A DNA stretch of 64,000 nt from Megachile rotundata (GCF_050947335.1 NC_134985.1:17909190-17973189), one strand, 5' to 3'. Shown: positions 11,888 to 26,073, counted from the first letter of the stretch. Notes: generated by a model not told the origin, from the sequence alone. Made by a program: numbers and translations.

Positions 11888-13882
11888 ATGCAGTGGTTTG
11901 CCATAATGATGTGCTTGTATGCGGGGGTAGCAAGTGCAAGGACGGAAGAAGACCAACAAACATCTTCATCGACTGCTATTACTGGAATATCTGGAGGTCT
12001 TTTAGAACAGTGTTTCTACAAGCCTCCTAGTGAATGTCCTAATGTTAAAACAACTGGATGTTTGTGTGAAAAGATTGTTCTTGTTCACAATAATCCTGAA
12101 GGAAATGCAGTACTTTGTTGTAATTTGGACATGCAAAATTTTGAATCTGAACTTTCTTGTGCAGGTTTATACAAAATTATTTCACCACATTGATATTTAA
12201 TAACATAACACTTAAATGTTTCTAAAAAATATTTCTGTTACGACAGGATTTCCATCAAATATATCTTATATACATATAAGAAATGCAACACTAGATGTAT
12301 TTGATGTAAGTGAAGTTCGATGGAGAAGATTAAAATCACTTGCAATTACTGATGGAAGAATTAATCGAGTGAAAGGACAATTCCGAATGATGACACCAAC
12401 GGTATGTTTAAATCTTTCAAATAATGCTCTTATTGAAGTAGAAAACAATTCTCTCACTCGATTAGCTCAACTTACTACTTTGGATTTATCTTACAATAAT
12501 CTTACACATTTACCGGCTCTAAATACAATGAATGGTCGTGAATTTTGGCTTGATATTTCAGGTAAATACATTTTAGGCAAATCTAATAGCATTGCTACTA
12601 TTTGAATGATATTATTTTACAAATTATATAAAGCATAAGTTTCCATTGTTTATATGTAGGAACAAATACACTCTGGTGTCATGATATCTATCAATACATT
12701 AATAAAACAGGAGAAAAGCAAATAAATTTTAATCGTGAAAATGAAACTGTATGTTCAGCTAGTAAGACTTGGCATTGGTTCAATACTACAGAACAAGTAC
12801 CTTTGAAACAAGTTCGATATCTAAGTTTGGTAATATTTTGGTATATAATATTTGCTTTCATATAACAATATAATTAATGTACCAGTTCGGCCTTTAACAT
12901 ACAACAATTATTTTTTAAATCCATAGTTGCAAACAGAATGTCCTAAAGGAGATACTTGGCAGTGTCAATGTAATTTTAGAAGATTAGATATTGTTGAAGG
13001 TAAACCACCGACTTTGGCGGTGAATGTAGATTGCAGCGGAATTCAAATCACTGAATTACCCGAGAAATTACCTCGCAATACTATAGCACTGAATGTATCA
13101 TACAATAACGTACGTAAAATTTATAATGTTATAAAATAAAATATAACTTTATAATTTGTGCATTTATATCTATTATGATTTATTGTTATAGATTACTGCA
13201 TTAGATGATCTCAGTACCAATCCATGTTACGAAGATATACGAGAATTTTATGCAGACTACAATAATATATCATCAATAAATAAACTGGAAGGTTCAAAAT
13301 TTTTAGACAATTATGCTTTCCTTAGTCTGCGATACAACAAAATTAAATCTGTAAGTAAACCAAATGAGAAAATTGTGGTAAATGATAAAAACTGTATAAT
13401 TAATATCTTATAAACGTTTAGCTTCCAACATACATTTTGAGCCCTAATACTCACGACAAAAGTTTTATTAGCTCCCGTTTCGTCAAATTAGGAGGAAACG
13501 AACTACACTGTGATTGTAATACAGCTAAGTATTTAAAGGTATGTACGTATACGTATATATTACGAAAAATTTAGAATGATTATACTTAACATTTTAAACT
13601 ATAAAACAGGTATGGTTACAAACTCGCATATTAGATTCAGATGAAGTGCTGTGCGAAAATGTGAAGGAAAAGGTTATCGATTTAGAACCTTCAAAAATGT
13701 GTGTTTACCCGGGTGATTGGACAGATTATATTTATTATATAATTGCTACGGAAGTCGTACTTTTAATAAGTCTGATAGCTAAAGTATCTTACGATTACTG
13801 GATCTTTAAAACAGCAGGATATCTTCCATGGCCAGCAAATAAAATGCCAAAATTACCCTGTGATTGGTTATGTGAGACTTAA
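11888..13882 (+). CDS. hfw: Leucine-rich-repeat transmembrane protein, probably protein halfway
   Basis: Seven exons (11888-12164, 12247-12561, 12660-12829, 12927-13109, 13192-13350, 13422-13538, 13610-13882) sum to 1,494 nt, 497 aa. The first ~17 residues (MQWFAIMMCLYAGVASA) are a good signal peptide. A Cys-rich cap (CFYKPPSECP, GCLCEK) precedes leucine-rich repeats such as CLNLSNNALIEVE and TLDLSYNNLTHLP. A second Cys-rich block (CPKGDTWQCQC) opens a second LRR set. An LRRCT-type end (LHCDCNTAKYLKVW) is followed by one transmembrane helix (YYIIATEVVLLISLIA) and a short tail. This layout fits insect halfway, a gene named for larval-to-pupal failure in Drosophila. Domain architecture is secure; the name rests on memory of the family. 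Confidence 0.75.
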
Positions 13883-14430
13883 TACGTTTGTTTTCCATGT
13901 TCAATTTGCGATACATAATTTATTAACTTTGTCCAAAATAAATTTTGGTAGTACTTTTATAAAATTAAGAATTTTTTGAATTTTTATATTTTATTAAATA
14001 CGTATGTTTTTTCAAATGTTTTCATACATGTACATAAATTCGTATACGTACAAACATATCATGAAAATTTGTAATCAAACAGATATGTATATTTAAACAG
14101 TAAATGCATTGCATATAGTTGAATAGTACTATTTTGTATATTTAGACGACAACTCAGTTAAATGTATATATTTGGAAGACTAATAAAATGTTATAATGAC
14201 TTTTTCAAGATCTTTTTTTATAAATATTTAGATACGAATTTATATGAAGCATATGACTTACGATGTGTTTATTGGATGATATATATAAATTTGGTGTATA
14301 TACTAAATAAAAATGTTCTATTTTTTAAGAACAATCACTATTTTGTCACTTGTATGATTATAAAATATGCTATATATTTAATGTTTCGTTATATATTACA
14401 ATTCCATTGTTTCTAATTTCCCATGCTTTT
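13883..14430. other. Convergent 3' region of the LRR gene and DDX52
   Basis: An AT-rich 548-bp gap between two converging stop codons. An AATAAA at 13937-13942, 55 bp after the LRR stop, is the likely polyadenylation signal for that gene. No other gene is visible. Confidence 0.5.
13937..13942 (+). terminator. Polyadenylation signal AATAAA of the LRR gene
   Basis: A canonical hexamer 55 bp downstream of the stop codon at 13880-13882, on the same strand. Confidence 0.55.
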
Positions 14431-17034
14431 TCAGTTCTCTTTATCCTCTACTTTCTCTCCATTACTTTTCTTAATTTTTTTCTTTTTATTTTTTAATTCA
14501 TTTTGCTTTGGTTTACGAGATTTTGTATCAACTTTTCTGTAATATAAAAATATTATCTTTATGTTACTATAAAAAAAAGCTTTAATAATAACAATACTTT
14601 ACCCTGTTTTTTCTTTGTTATGCGTTCGTTTAAATTTTGGTATGGTAGATATTTTTTCTCTAGTAGGGGCTCTACGTTCAAGTTGTCGTTTTTCTTTTTT
14701 ATTATGTTTTTTCATAGCCAACATATAATCAGGAACATCACAACCAGATTGTCGCATAACAACAGCTATACTATAAGATTAATATAAATAAGTTATCTAC
14801 AGTTACTAATTAATTCAATACTTTCATGATACCTACCTTCTCAAATTTACAGTATCTTGTTTAGTGAAAAACGTGATTGCTTTTCCTTTATGTCCCGCTC
14901 TACCGGTACGACCTATGTGAATTAATCGATATTTGAAATCTTGATTCCTATCATTCTATTAAATTTTTTAGAAATACATACCAATTCTGTGAACGTAAGA
15001 AATAACTGACGGTGGAAAATCGTAATTTATAACAAGATTTACACCTTTAAAATCAATACCTCTAGCCATTAATTCTGTACAGATCAATACCCATATCTTT
15101 CCTTCTCTAAAACAACGAACAACATTGTCTCGCTAGAAAGAGAAATGAAAAAAAGAAAAGAATAGTTTGATCAAATATAATTTTATTTGTAAATATATTG
15201 TCCCTGTATAAAAATACCTGTGTCTGTGTTCTGTCAGCATGAATAACATCAACATTAATTCCATCATATATCAATTCATTAAATAATTCTTGAGCTCTTT
15301 CTTTACTCTGTACAAACACCAATACAGGCGGTAATACTCCCTTTATTAAACAACAAAAATTTCTGTTAGACAAGTATAGTTAATATATTCAAAATATATA
15401 TGTATTATTACCTTCTGAATAATATTTCTAAGTGCTACAAGTTTTCCCCCTTCTTCTCCAACAAATAAAAGTTCTTGTTCTACTGAATCAGTTGCAGCAT
15501 TTCTATGATAAATATGAAATTAGTACATACATATTAGTACATATATGGTAATGTATCATAAGAAAGAACAAAATAAACCTGTGACCAACTGTAATTGTAA
15601 CAAGACCTTTCAAGTTATGTCGACACCATTTTGTTACTACAGGAGTATTGGTGGCACTAAACATTGCCCTACGTAAGTTTTCATTTGTGCATGCTTTTGA
15701 AATTGTTTCCATCTGATCTCTAAAGCATCGTGTTCCATCTTCAAAAAGTTTGTCTGCTTCATCCACAATTAGCCATTCAACACTACACAAATTTGATTCA
15801 ATTTTAATTGTATGGACATTGAGATACTTAGAAAATACTTAGAAAGGTATAAAGACAAATTTCAATTACTTCTTGAAAGAAATAGCTGGTGGGTCTTGAC
15901 TTAATAGAAATATTATTCTCCTTGGTGTAGTTATTAATATATCTATAATGGATAAAATCATAACAATATTAAAGAAGTTCATCATAAATAATACTACTGT
16001 ACATTTTATACCTACCAAATTTTTGTGAACTTTTGGGACCATAAGCTGTTAATGCTTGATTTATTTTACTTATAATATGAACTCTAAAATCATAACCTTC
16101 ACTAAGACGCAAACATTCTCTATATGTTTGTTTTGCTAATTCTCTTGTTGGACATAGTATAACAGCTCTAAATCCCTTTTTCTGTGGCCCACCTAAGTGA
16201 TGAATTATGGGTAACAAAAATGCAGCTGTTTTTCCAGATCCTGTTGGTGCACAAGCTAATACTTGCCTACTCTGTTTCAATTTTGATTGCAAGAAGTCAA
16301 AACCTTTTACTTAATGTAAAAATTTCTGTCACTAATAATTACTTTACCTGCAGCATAACAGGTATGGCTTGCATCTGAATTGGTGTTGGTTGTACATATC
16401 CACAAGTTATAACATTATTTAATAATTGCTCAGATACACCATAATTCTTTGATAATTCACTAAATTCTGAAATAGGTTCAGGTACTCTACTACCTGTAAC
16501 GTTTATGCGATGTTGATTGCGAAATTGATTAATCTAAAATAAATGCAATTATTTAAAATTATATTGTTTTATTTATGATAATTAAATATTCATACCTTTT
16601 CCTGTTCTAATTTCAACTGTTTCTCTTCTGTTATAGGTGCTTTACTTTTCTTAGATTTAACTTTATTTCCATTTTTAGGAACAGACATTCCATCAACTAA
16701 TATTAATTCACCAGCATCTTTTGTATCTTCTTCAATATCATCATGCTTTCTTTTCATTGGCATCATTGGATAGTTCATATTATTCAATGCTTCGGTACTG
16801 TTGTTTTCAGTTTTAACAACATTTTCAGATTGTTTTTTGACCAACTATTGTAAAAAATATCAATAATATAAGTTAAGTTAAAAGTTGATCATATGGAAAA
16901 CTTGATTGAATTATGGTTAACTGTGTAGCTATTACATTGAAGAGTACCTGAAACCTTTCTGCATCACTTTGAAAACGTTTCTTGTCAAACTTGACACCGG
17001 TAGAGAGCTTTCGAAAAAGTTCATAAGCGTCCAT
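14431..17034 (-). CDS. DDX52: DEAD-box ATP-dependent RNA helicase DDX52 (Rok1)
   Basis: About nine exons; start at 17034-17032 ([17 protein letters not shown]), stop TGA at 14433-14431. The N-terminal region is Lys-rich. Helicase motifs appear in order: Q motif [10 protein letters not shown], motif I APTGSGKT (about 16247), Ia [12 protein letters not shown], motif II VDEAD (about 15755), motif III SAT (about 15655), then ARGIDF and motif [12 protein letters not shown] (about 14910). The C-terminal tail is a long Lys-rich stretch ending in KVEDKEN, typical of nucleolar helicases. Yeast Rok1 and human DDX52 act in small-subunit processome assembly and release of a snoRNA from pre-rRNA in the nucleolus. 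All catalytic motifs are intact. The first codon lies about 0.9 kb from the divergent CP110 start. Confidence 0.94.
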
Positions 17035-17946
17035 TTTTGTAATGTATTTAACAATAAATTTCTTTATAAATTAATAAACTTGTAATAAACAAGATAACCT
17101 CTTTTTCATTCTGCTCTTCTAAGGACCAAAACCGCATTGTACAGTTTGAACGTATAGTAACCAATAGTTACATATCCATTACCAACATTGGTATATAAAA
17201 CATAGTTACAGGGAGTGCACTTGGTAAATTGTAAAGAATAGAAAAATTATTTCTTTCATTTTCTGTATTTTTTATCAATAAGGTAAATAATAACCTGCGT
17301 AATTAATGTTTTTGTGTAGAAAAAATTAACGTAATCCTTATTCCTAAAATACATAGTTTGTTTCTACTTATTATCATTGATTTAAAATATCAGTTAAACT
17401 TCTGCTATTTGAATAAACATGAAAAGGATATTGAACAACCATTTTTGTTAAATTTATTTATATATGTTGTATACAACATGTAATATATATAATGTTGTAA
17501 AATGTCGGTTATGAAATATGTAACAAGAGCAAGTAAACCTCATATTAAGTTATAAAAAATTTGATGACAAGTAATTATCATTATGTTACATTACTTTTAT
17601 TAAGTTAACATGTTTAATTTACTATATGAATATAATATAAAATATATATTAAACAAATAATACACTCATATATTTTATGTTTTGTTTGCACTTGATTTAT
17701 CTCACTGCTTTATTCAATTCTTTTTCAGATTACTACATAATATTGTCATTTAATCATTTTATAATTATCTTTGGAAAACAAACGGTATGTTTGTTAATAT
17801 TTTTTCTGATTGGTGTGCAACGAAAAGTTTTATTTTTTATCCACCTTAAACAGGAATCATTCTCAGAACAAATATTTTTATAACTATTGTCTTTGAGTAT
17901 ACATCTGATATCATTTTTTAACAGATCTGTTTAAACAATTAAAAAT
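17035..17946. other. Divergent intergenic region between DDX52 and CP110
   Basis: AT-rich, about 0.9 kb. A slightly more GC-rich patch at about 17100-17230 next to DDX52 is the best promoter candidate. No coding exon seen; the open frame at 17677-17883 looks random. Confidence 0.4.
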
Positions 17947-20900
17947 ATGGACGAACATTCATATGTATCATGTATTAAAATTAATGGAGTTCCTATTTTA
18001 CCACCTATGGTATGAATACTATTGCATATACATACATGATAAGTAGTATTTATTCTATTATAAGATTTTATTATTTTCAGATAACTAAAGATATCAGAGA
18101 AGAAATGCTTCATTATAAACAAAGCGCCATAAATATAGAAAAAAAGTTAATAACTTTACGTGCTGCCAAAAAATTTAATAATTACAATGTTCATAGAGAA
18201 AATGCCAGAAATGAATCTGAAGATACACAGTTCAGAGAAGAAGAATACAGTTCTAAAGAAGACTTAGTTCCTGTTGAATCTAAGAATACTAATTTTAGCC
18301 AGACTGATGTTCCAATAGAAATCTCTGAAAATTCTAATGGAGATATAGAGAAAACTTTACAGCATAGTAAAGAATTAAATACCAAATATAAGTTAGGAGA
18401 ACAAATGAATTTAGCTTCTAATAGCACATTAAGGTCAGAACTGCTTACAATTACTAATAGTATGAATCATTACTCAAAGGAAGCAGTTTCTGCAAAGTCA
18501 GAAATTGATTTAGTATCAAATGCTTGGAAACCTCAAGTGCCTAAAACTTTGAATATTGTTCCATTGATATTAAATGATTCTAATAGTAGAAAGAATGAAC
18601 AACATGAAGAAAATGAGTTAGACAATATAGAAGATACGCCTAAGTTAGTGCGTCAGGGTTCTTATGTATTAGATGCTCCAAGTCCTATATTACTAGCACA
18701 TATGCAAATGGAATTAGCTAGTTCAACATGTACTCCTTGTTCGGAATATATTCCAACGTCATATCCGAGTACAGTACGTCGGAAGGAGTGGAATATTGCA
18801 CAAGCTAAGATTGAATGGGAGCATGATGCTAAACATAAAGAATCTTTTCCTATGGAATCTTTGAAACATTTATCAACACCGAAAAGAAGCGGCTATTCTA
18901 ATAGTGGTCATACTATACGTAAATCATATTCATTACAAACAAAGCCAAAACCGTCATCTGTATCTACTTACTCATCTACAAGGTCTGCTGATTGTATTCA
19001 AACAATGTTAGCGCAAGAACGTATAAATAGAAACAATATACAAATGAATTCTGATAAAGCATCCAATGTATATAGCAGCAATGAAAAAAAATCTAGGTTC
19101 CAAAAATGGAGGAAATGTAACAGTTTTTCCACCTTTAATTCAGCAAATGGATTCGGTGGTTCCTTGGAAAATTTAGATAATAATAATGTATCTTCTACGT
19201 GTTCAGAGAGTCAATATAATAATGTTTCTGCGAGAAACAACTTCGCATCCGAAATTTCAAAAAATATTGATATACAGCAATCTGTGCCACAATCAAAATC
19301 TTCCACTGCAACTGATAAACTTTTGACAGTTTATAAGAAGGTACAAGAAATGCATAAAAAACAAATGGCTGAACTAATGTTTCGTCAACAGAGAGAACAA
19401 ACGTTGCTTCAACAAGAATTTGAGAAACAACAATTACTTTTACTAAATGAGATTAGAAAGTCATTTCCAGAACTTTCAGTTCCATTACTTTCGGAAAACA
19501 TTTCATCCCCTGTTTTTAAAGAGACTACACCTAACAATGAAAAGTTCTTTGAATACATTGATGATAATACACAAAATACAAAAATTGTAGAAAATACTTT
19601 GCAACAAGAAAATGGAATAGAGCATTTACACGATGATAATACGAAAGTGGTTGTCTGTCCACTAGATTATATTTACTCTGCAGTGAGTCACGATACAAAT
19701 CCTTGTCCAGTTAAAAATTCGTGTCCAATTCAACCATTGGAAGTAAAATCATCACCAAAAATTGATAATTTTGTATCAGAAGAAAAGGAATCGGAAATTG
19801 AAATAAATAATGTAAAAAATTATGAAAACGAATTAATAAAAGACATTAATGGCTGTAAACGTTCTAATGTTAGCCGACAATTGTTTCCTTTAAATAGTAA
19901 AACTACTCATGTTCCGATTCTTGAAAGAACAATGTATGGAACTAAACATGTAAGACATCAATATTAAAAATTTGTAGTTTTGAATAATACTGAAAATCTT
20001 AACAGGCATTCTTATGATACAGGTAAAGGCAATAAATATAATCAATGCATATGCGAGAGGATATTTGGTACGTAGAATAATGCGGACGGAGCGTGTCATT
20101 GCTTTAAAAAATACATATAAAGAAGCTTTACATTGTATGCTTAAACTTCATGTTGATGCACCTCTCAATCGATCAGAATTTAATTTTCTACAACGTCTTC
20201 AATTACAGGTAATATATACAATAATTTAGCACAGAAAGTATCATATTCTTTTTTGTATCAATATTTTAAATTTATCATCTTTTCTCACTTTTAATCATAG
20301 TAGTACTTTAGCTATTAATACGAGATAATATTAAAATAGTGTAATTTTTATTTAAAAAACCGTACATGCTTTTGATTGTAAAGACATAATTTAATAGTTT
20401 TTCAAAATATGTTGCTGCTATAGATAAGTAAATGTTATTTTGAATATGAAAGAAATCTTTTAAAGAAACATACTCATAAGAATGTTATAATTTCTAAAAG
20501 TGTGATGCAGCTTCTATGAATATAGTGGAATTATTTGCACAAAGTCCTAAGAAAAGAATGCAAATAATAGCGCAAGATCGTGAAATCAAGCAGGCTCGCA
20601 TAGAACGTCCAACGTCTGCAAGATCATTTTCATTTGCAACTCAGCGAACCTTAGCAAGGAAAAAACTGAAGGAGTATGATTCCGCATAGTATAATTTATG
20701 TTTGTGTTCCATAGAGAATTTATAAATTTTTAAGACATAGAATGTCATTAGAAGAAAATAAATTATTTTGGTATTCAATGTTTAATTTGTTTTATGTAAA
20801 ACGTTGTAAATATATCTATATTTTATATAACTATAATTTGCATGCTCAATATCAATGCAATTTCTGTTCATAGAAAAACAGAACTTAAAATAGATGTACT

Positions 20901-21287
20901 AGCACGCATTTTTATCATCTTTATATATAATTATTATTTTAGTTCCAAATTTTAACAAACGCATTTTATTTATACTTCAATTTCTTGTTATCAGGATGGA
21001 GGAATATCAGCCAGTTTCGTTTGTTCGTACATGTTTATCTAGATCTAGGTGTCAAACTTGGACTTCCGATGTTAAAGAAAAACTAATCTCTCCAAATATT
21101 TTATGTAAGTTTTTTTTAAATTAAATTATCAAATCTTCATAGTTCTTACAGGTAACTAAAAGATGAGTTCAACTATAACACCAAGTTTGCTATTCATTAT
21201 ATATTCATAACAAATAATTTGTAAATTTCAGATCATAGTATTAAAAGAAGTACTAGTGCTGGGACTGTACGTAAACCATGGCGGTAA
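17947..21287 (+). CDS. CCP110: Centriolar coiled-coil protein of 110 kDa (CP110)
   Basis: Six exons (17947-18009, 18081-19949, 20023-20208, 20501-20673, 20995-21104, 21232-21287) sum to 2,457 nt, 818 aa. The N-terminus has the family's short motif (IKINGVPILPPM then IREEMLHYKQSA), matching the start of vertebrate CP110. The giant second exon encodes a disordered Ser/Asn-rich region and a coiled coil (EMHKKQMAELMFRQQREQTL and on). Exon 3 holds an IQ-like calmodulin-binding helix (INAYARGYLVRRIMR). The tail has the conserved block around QSPKKRMQIIAQDREI and a basic end. CP110 caps the distal end of centrioles, limits their length and represses cilium formation. Exon 4's acceptor (20499-20500) is weak but is the only one that keeps the family frame. 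AATAAA at 21383-21388 probably ends the transcript. Confidence 0.9.
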
Positions 21288-21382
21288 AATTATAATAGTG
21301 CCTTTTATTATTAATTTTGTTACATCAAATACATGTAAAAATTATAACATGTGAACAAATTCACTTTGTGCCTGAATTTTTT

Positions 21383-21388
21383 AATAAA
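21383..21388 (+). terminator. Polyadenylation signal AATAAA of CP110
   Basis: Canonical hexamer about 96 bp after the CP110 stop codon, same strand. Confidence 0.5.
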
Positions 21389-21679
21389 TTTGTTTTATAC
21401 AAAGTACTACTCTTCCTATAACATACTTGCATGAATTACTTGTACTACAAATTGTTAGGATAAAAATGAATTATTATTCATCACCTACATGAAATTTATT
21501 TGTTCAAAGAAATGCATGTTTGAGAAGGGAACAGTAATATCGAATACAATAGAAAGCTTGACAAATTTCTGAGTTGCGTAACTTAAAATTTTAATTAATA
21601 TGTTAAACTGTTGGACTGGGAATTCTGTGCTGACAAACGTCACTTTTGATATTGTTTCGTGGAGCACACATACATTTAG

Positions 21680-21690
21680 GCGCACGCGCA
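21680..21690. promoter_or_regulatory. NRF1/erect-wing-like binding site
   Basis: GCGCACGCGCA matches 11 of the 12 positions of the NRF1 palindrome YGCGCAYGCGCR, with only the outer base differing. It lies about 215 bp upstream of the UBE4A start codon in a local CpG-rich patch. NRF1-family factors (erect wing in Drosophila) commonly drive housekeeping promoters. Confidence 0.45.
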
Positions 21691-21904
21691 ATACGCATAT
21701 TACGTATAGACTGCATATACGCCCTGTGAACCGTGAGCAGAACGAAAACGGAGTAGTGTGCAGATGTGTAGCAGTGTGCAATAATCATAAGAAAACTTTG
21801 GTTCATTTTTCTAATACCTTTTAGATTCATTATTAAATCTTGATAATATATTTTTAGATCAATTATGTTTTTAACAACTGTTGTTGAGTTTTAACGCGAG
21901 AACC

Positions 21905-24900
21905 ATGTGTGACAACGTGAACAACAATCCATTTGCTGGATTGTTTTCTACCATTAATGATGCCGTGTCATTTTCATCTCAGAATCAAACGATTATCAAC
22001 GAAAGTAACAGAGTTAATTATATCGCGCAACTTAAGGATAAGCATGTTGATAACACTAAGGAAATAAATTTTCAAGGTTCCAAAGATTTCAGAGATGATA
22101 GTCAAATTAACCTTCTTCTCAATGATATATTTGGAATAACACTACATGCAACAGAGTCGAATGAACAACAAAAACGTAAATTAGTCTTTATTAATGTTGA
22201 TTCGATTGAACAAGCAGTTTTTGAGCGATTAATGCTCTCTGACCTTGAGTCCAAATTAGTACCTGTTGAAAATTCTCAAGAAGTTGTAAATGACTCTCAT
22301 ACAGTAGAGAAATTAGTTATGTATTATTTATTTGAAAGTTATTGTCGATTGCAGCGATATCAAAATAAATTGGAATGTTCTGATATTATCTACAAAATAC
22401 GTCAAGTTATTTTACAAAATGCAGGTGTTGCATTGCAAGAACCAAAATTGTTCGAAGAACAAGAGGTAAATGGATTGTTAATTGTGTACAATACAATTAT
22501 TTATTACTTCAACTGTAACAAAAGCATTACATTTAATGGAACATTATTGAATTATGCATTTTGCAGATTCATAATCAATTTATTGCATTATGTATGGATG
22601 AAACAGGACCAAAACCAGAACTGATATCTTTCACGCATGGTATTGTGAATGAACTGAGAGCACAAGATGAAAAAAATGCTTCAGATGTAATTACTACATC
22701 TTTTACTCCTATTCTTGATATAATTCATAAGGAAGCAGCACAGAGTAATCTTGTCTTTTTTCGCCGCTATTGGTTTACTATATTAAACCTCTTTGCAACA
22801 ATAGAACCTTTAGCAAAATTACTTATTGAACATAGTACTCCTAAAAGCAATCAAGGCAGAGCTTATGCAGAGACATTACTGGGTGCACTTCTTAGTTTGA
22901 GTTGTTTGCCTAAAACAATAGGAGAACCATTTTACTTCTTTGATAAACCATTGCAACAGGTAAATAATATATCAGTATAAAAACAATTAAATCACCCACT
23001 TATATTTACATTTTTTTTGTAGTCTTCTACTACTATTGAGGGAAACATTTGGACTGCTTTGGATGTTTTGAATGAATCTTTACAAAAGGTTTTTCATTTA
23101 TTACTAAAATGTTCAATTGAAGTACGGCATTTAACTTTACAATGGATAGGCAATTGTCTTCATTTGAATGCAAACAGAGGAAAACTTTGGAATGCCCAAA
23201 TTGATGTAGTTTTTAGTACAATGTTGTGCGTTTCTGATGGTTTTATGTTAAATTTAGGAAATGTACTATTGCGACTTTGTCAACCATTCTGCATTAAAGA
23301 AAACGAATCTAAAGTGCCTAAAATTGATCCAACATACTGTGCAGCAGAGGTCAGTTCATTTGTAAAAATGTGGGTGAATAAATTTTGTTTATTAGATCTT
23401 AAGAAGTATAAAATTTTATACAAATGAATTTTGTAGGTGACCAATGAAAATGAATCTATGGGTCAATTTATACATTTGAAAGGAATGTCTTCAGAAACTT
23501 GTTTAATACCAACATCAGAAGGTGGTGCTAAACCAGTTGCAAAATCGTTTGGATTCATTACTGAATGCTTTTTTTTAACTCACAGAGCTCTAGATCTTGG
23601 TTATAGAGTAGTATTGGATAAATTTTTAAGGTTTGTGTTTGTAACAACAATTCTTTCTCTTCATTAATTAGTTGAACTTCATATTAGACCAGTAATCATC
23701 TTTAAAAATTTTAGAACAAATCAAAGTTTGGTCAGAATACAAAGAGTATATGAGGATGCTCAGGCTGGTGGTAGGTCAGAAGTGTTAGAGACATTATCTC
23801 AACGCATGGAAGACGAAATGACCAAGTATGTTCTTATTATTCCTATTAACAAAATATAATATTTATTTATTTACCGAGAAATAATTTATAATTTTTAGAT
23901 ACTTGTCTATAAGAGCAAGTCTTCTAGTGCCAGAAATGTTAAAGCTTTTAGCAAAATTTAATGCAACAACAGCATTTTGGTTAGTACAAGTGTACCTAGA
24001 TGATGTCAAAACTGAAGAAAATGAACCGAATGATTACATTCCAAAAGAATGTAAAGTAGTAACGTTCCCTTTACCAGAAACTGTTCCAGAGACATTAAGG
24101 TATTTAAGTTTGAAGGTTTTTGTGATAATAGTAATTTTAATATTTATGATGTTTCCTGTAGGTGCATTCCTGAATTCGTGGTTGAAAATACTATTAGATT
24201 TTTACATATTTTGAGCCGTTTAAATACAAATGTTTTTGAAGAACAAGGTTCACCATTTTTAACACCAATACTGACAGAAGTAAGTTAACAGCGTATATCT
24301 AGTAAATAGACGTTGATATAGTTCCATTAAATAATTGAGATAAATAATTAATGTTAGATTATAGTGTTAATGGAGTCTCAACAACGTTTATACAATCCTC
24401 ATTTACGCGCTCGTTTGGCAGAGGGATTAGAAGCGCTTTTACCTACAACTGATGAAACCATACAACCCATAACACCGAGTTTAGGGAAGTTCCATAGAGA
24501 ACAACTGTTTATTACACATCCGTATAGGCAACATGTACGTAATAATTTCTTCTAAATTCGTAAAATGTTTTATAATCAATGATATGAAGGTTTACTTTAA
24601 CATTTAGATTGTCTCTAATTTGCTTAAAGTGTTTGTAAGTATCGAAATGACTGGGCAAAGTGTGCAATTTGAACAAAAGTTCAATTACCGACGACCAATG
24701 TACGTTGTTATGGAGTATTTGTGGAAATTGCCAGAGCATCGGAATAACTTTATGTATGTATAGTGTAGATATGTTATACTTACTAAATTTATACCTAATT
24801 ACAAACATTTATTTTACAGTACTTTGGCCGAAGAAGCAGAAGCCAATATGGAAGCAGCACAGCCACCATTATTTTTGCGTTTTATAAATCTTTTAATGAA

Positions 24901-26073
24901 TGATGCAGTTTTTTTATTAGACGAAGCACTTTCAAGCATGGCTCAATTGAGACAATTAATTCAAGCAAGGTACTTACTTTAAATATCATATGCTTAAGAA
25001 ACTTTTCCGTTCAATTTGTTTGAACACAATTTATACAAGGTGACATTATCTTTAAGGGAAAGTGGAGAGTGGAATAAATTACCACAACATGAACGCGACC
25101 AACAGGCTCAGTATTTGTTATATCTTGGAATGACTGCTCGATTTAACAATATATTAGGTAGAAAAACCATTTACACATTGAAAATGTTGACTACAGAGAT
25201 AAAATCGATCTTTTGTCATCCGACAATGGTAGATCGTATTGCATCGATGCTTAATTATTTGTTGCTTCAATTGGTTGGGCCAAATAAAAAGAATTTAAAG
25301 GTAAAAACCATAATCAGCTGTTGACATAATAAGAATTTATTATGTACATAAATATTTAATGTTATTGTACACTCTCTTAACTTTAGGTGAATGGTCAGAA
25401 AGAATATGCATTTAATCCTGCAAATCTGGTATTGAACATATGTGAAATTTATATAAATCTTAGTCAAAATAAATCTTTTACACTGGCAGTTTCTCAAGAT
25501 GGTCGGTCATATAGACCTGATTTATTTAAATTAGCCGACAATGTTCTGGGTAAGCAATAGTTTCTCATAGTACCAAATGTTAAACGTTTACGGTGATTAG
25601 TGGACAACTTTATTAAATATGATCAATAATGTTTTAGTTCATATCGGTGGCGTTGGAATGTTGGGAGATTTGGATCAGTTTGCAAAGAATGTAGAGGAAG
25701 CAGCAAACGATAAAAAGGAAGAAGATGAAATTTTAATCGATGCTCCTGATGAATTCCTTGACCCTATTATGTCCACTTTAATGATTGATCCTGTTATTCT
25801 CCCATCGTCAGGAATAACTATTGATCGTCAAACTATAGCAAGGTTAGTATCCGTGACGTTATCTTAATTGTAAAACATGAATATGAAAGACATACATGGT
25901 CAGTTTTATATTTTTTGCTGATATTGTTCAGGCATCTACTCAGCGATCAAACGGATCCATTCAATCGATCTCCTTTAACTATGGATATGGTGAAATCTAA
26001 CGTTGAACTTCAACAGAGGGTGCAAGAATGGATACAACAGAGAAAGCAAGAAAAAGCAAGGAATCGTCAATGA
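21905..26073 (+). CDS. UBE4A: Ubiquitin conjugation factor E4 A (U-box E3/E4 ligase)
   Basis: Fourteen exons from 21905-22465 to 25932-26073 sum to 3,132 nt, 1,043 aa, close to human UBE4A. The start ([14 protein letters not shown]) aligns with the family's N-terminal NPFAxLF motif; an upstream in-frame ATG-like start at 21881 is not needed. The long Ufd2P core fills the middle ([25 protein letters not shown], a [12 protein letters not shown] block). The C-terminal U-box reads [30 protein letters not shown], then [17 protein letters not shown]-box proteins recruit E2 enzymes without zinc; E4 members extend ubiquitin chains on proteins for proteasome delivery. Every key U-box residue I can identify is present. 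All donors are GT. A likely polyadenylation hexamer is at 26512-26517. Confidence 0.96.

Larger units (their letters stand above)
21288..21904. other. Intergenic region, CP110 3' UTR and UBE4A promoter
   Basis: The left half is AT-rich 3' UTR. The right half (about 21640-21780) turns GC- and CpG-rich and contains an NRF1-like palindrome. Open frames on both strands over 21485-21830 overlap this CpG-rich patch and look like chance. Confidence 0.45.

Noticed and set aside
21485..21830. Overlapping open frames on both strands upstream of UBE4A
   Set aside because: They coincide with a CpG-rich promoter patch lacking stops; mutually overlapping and without motifs.
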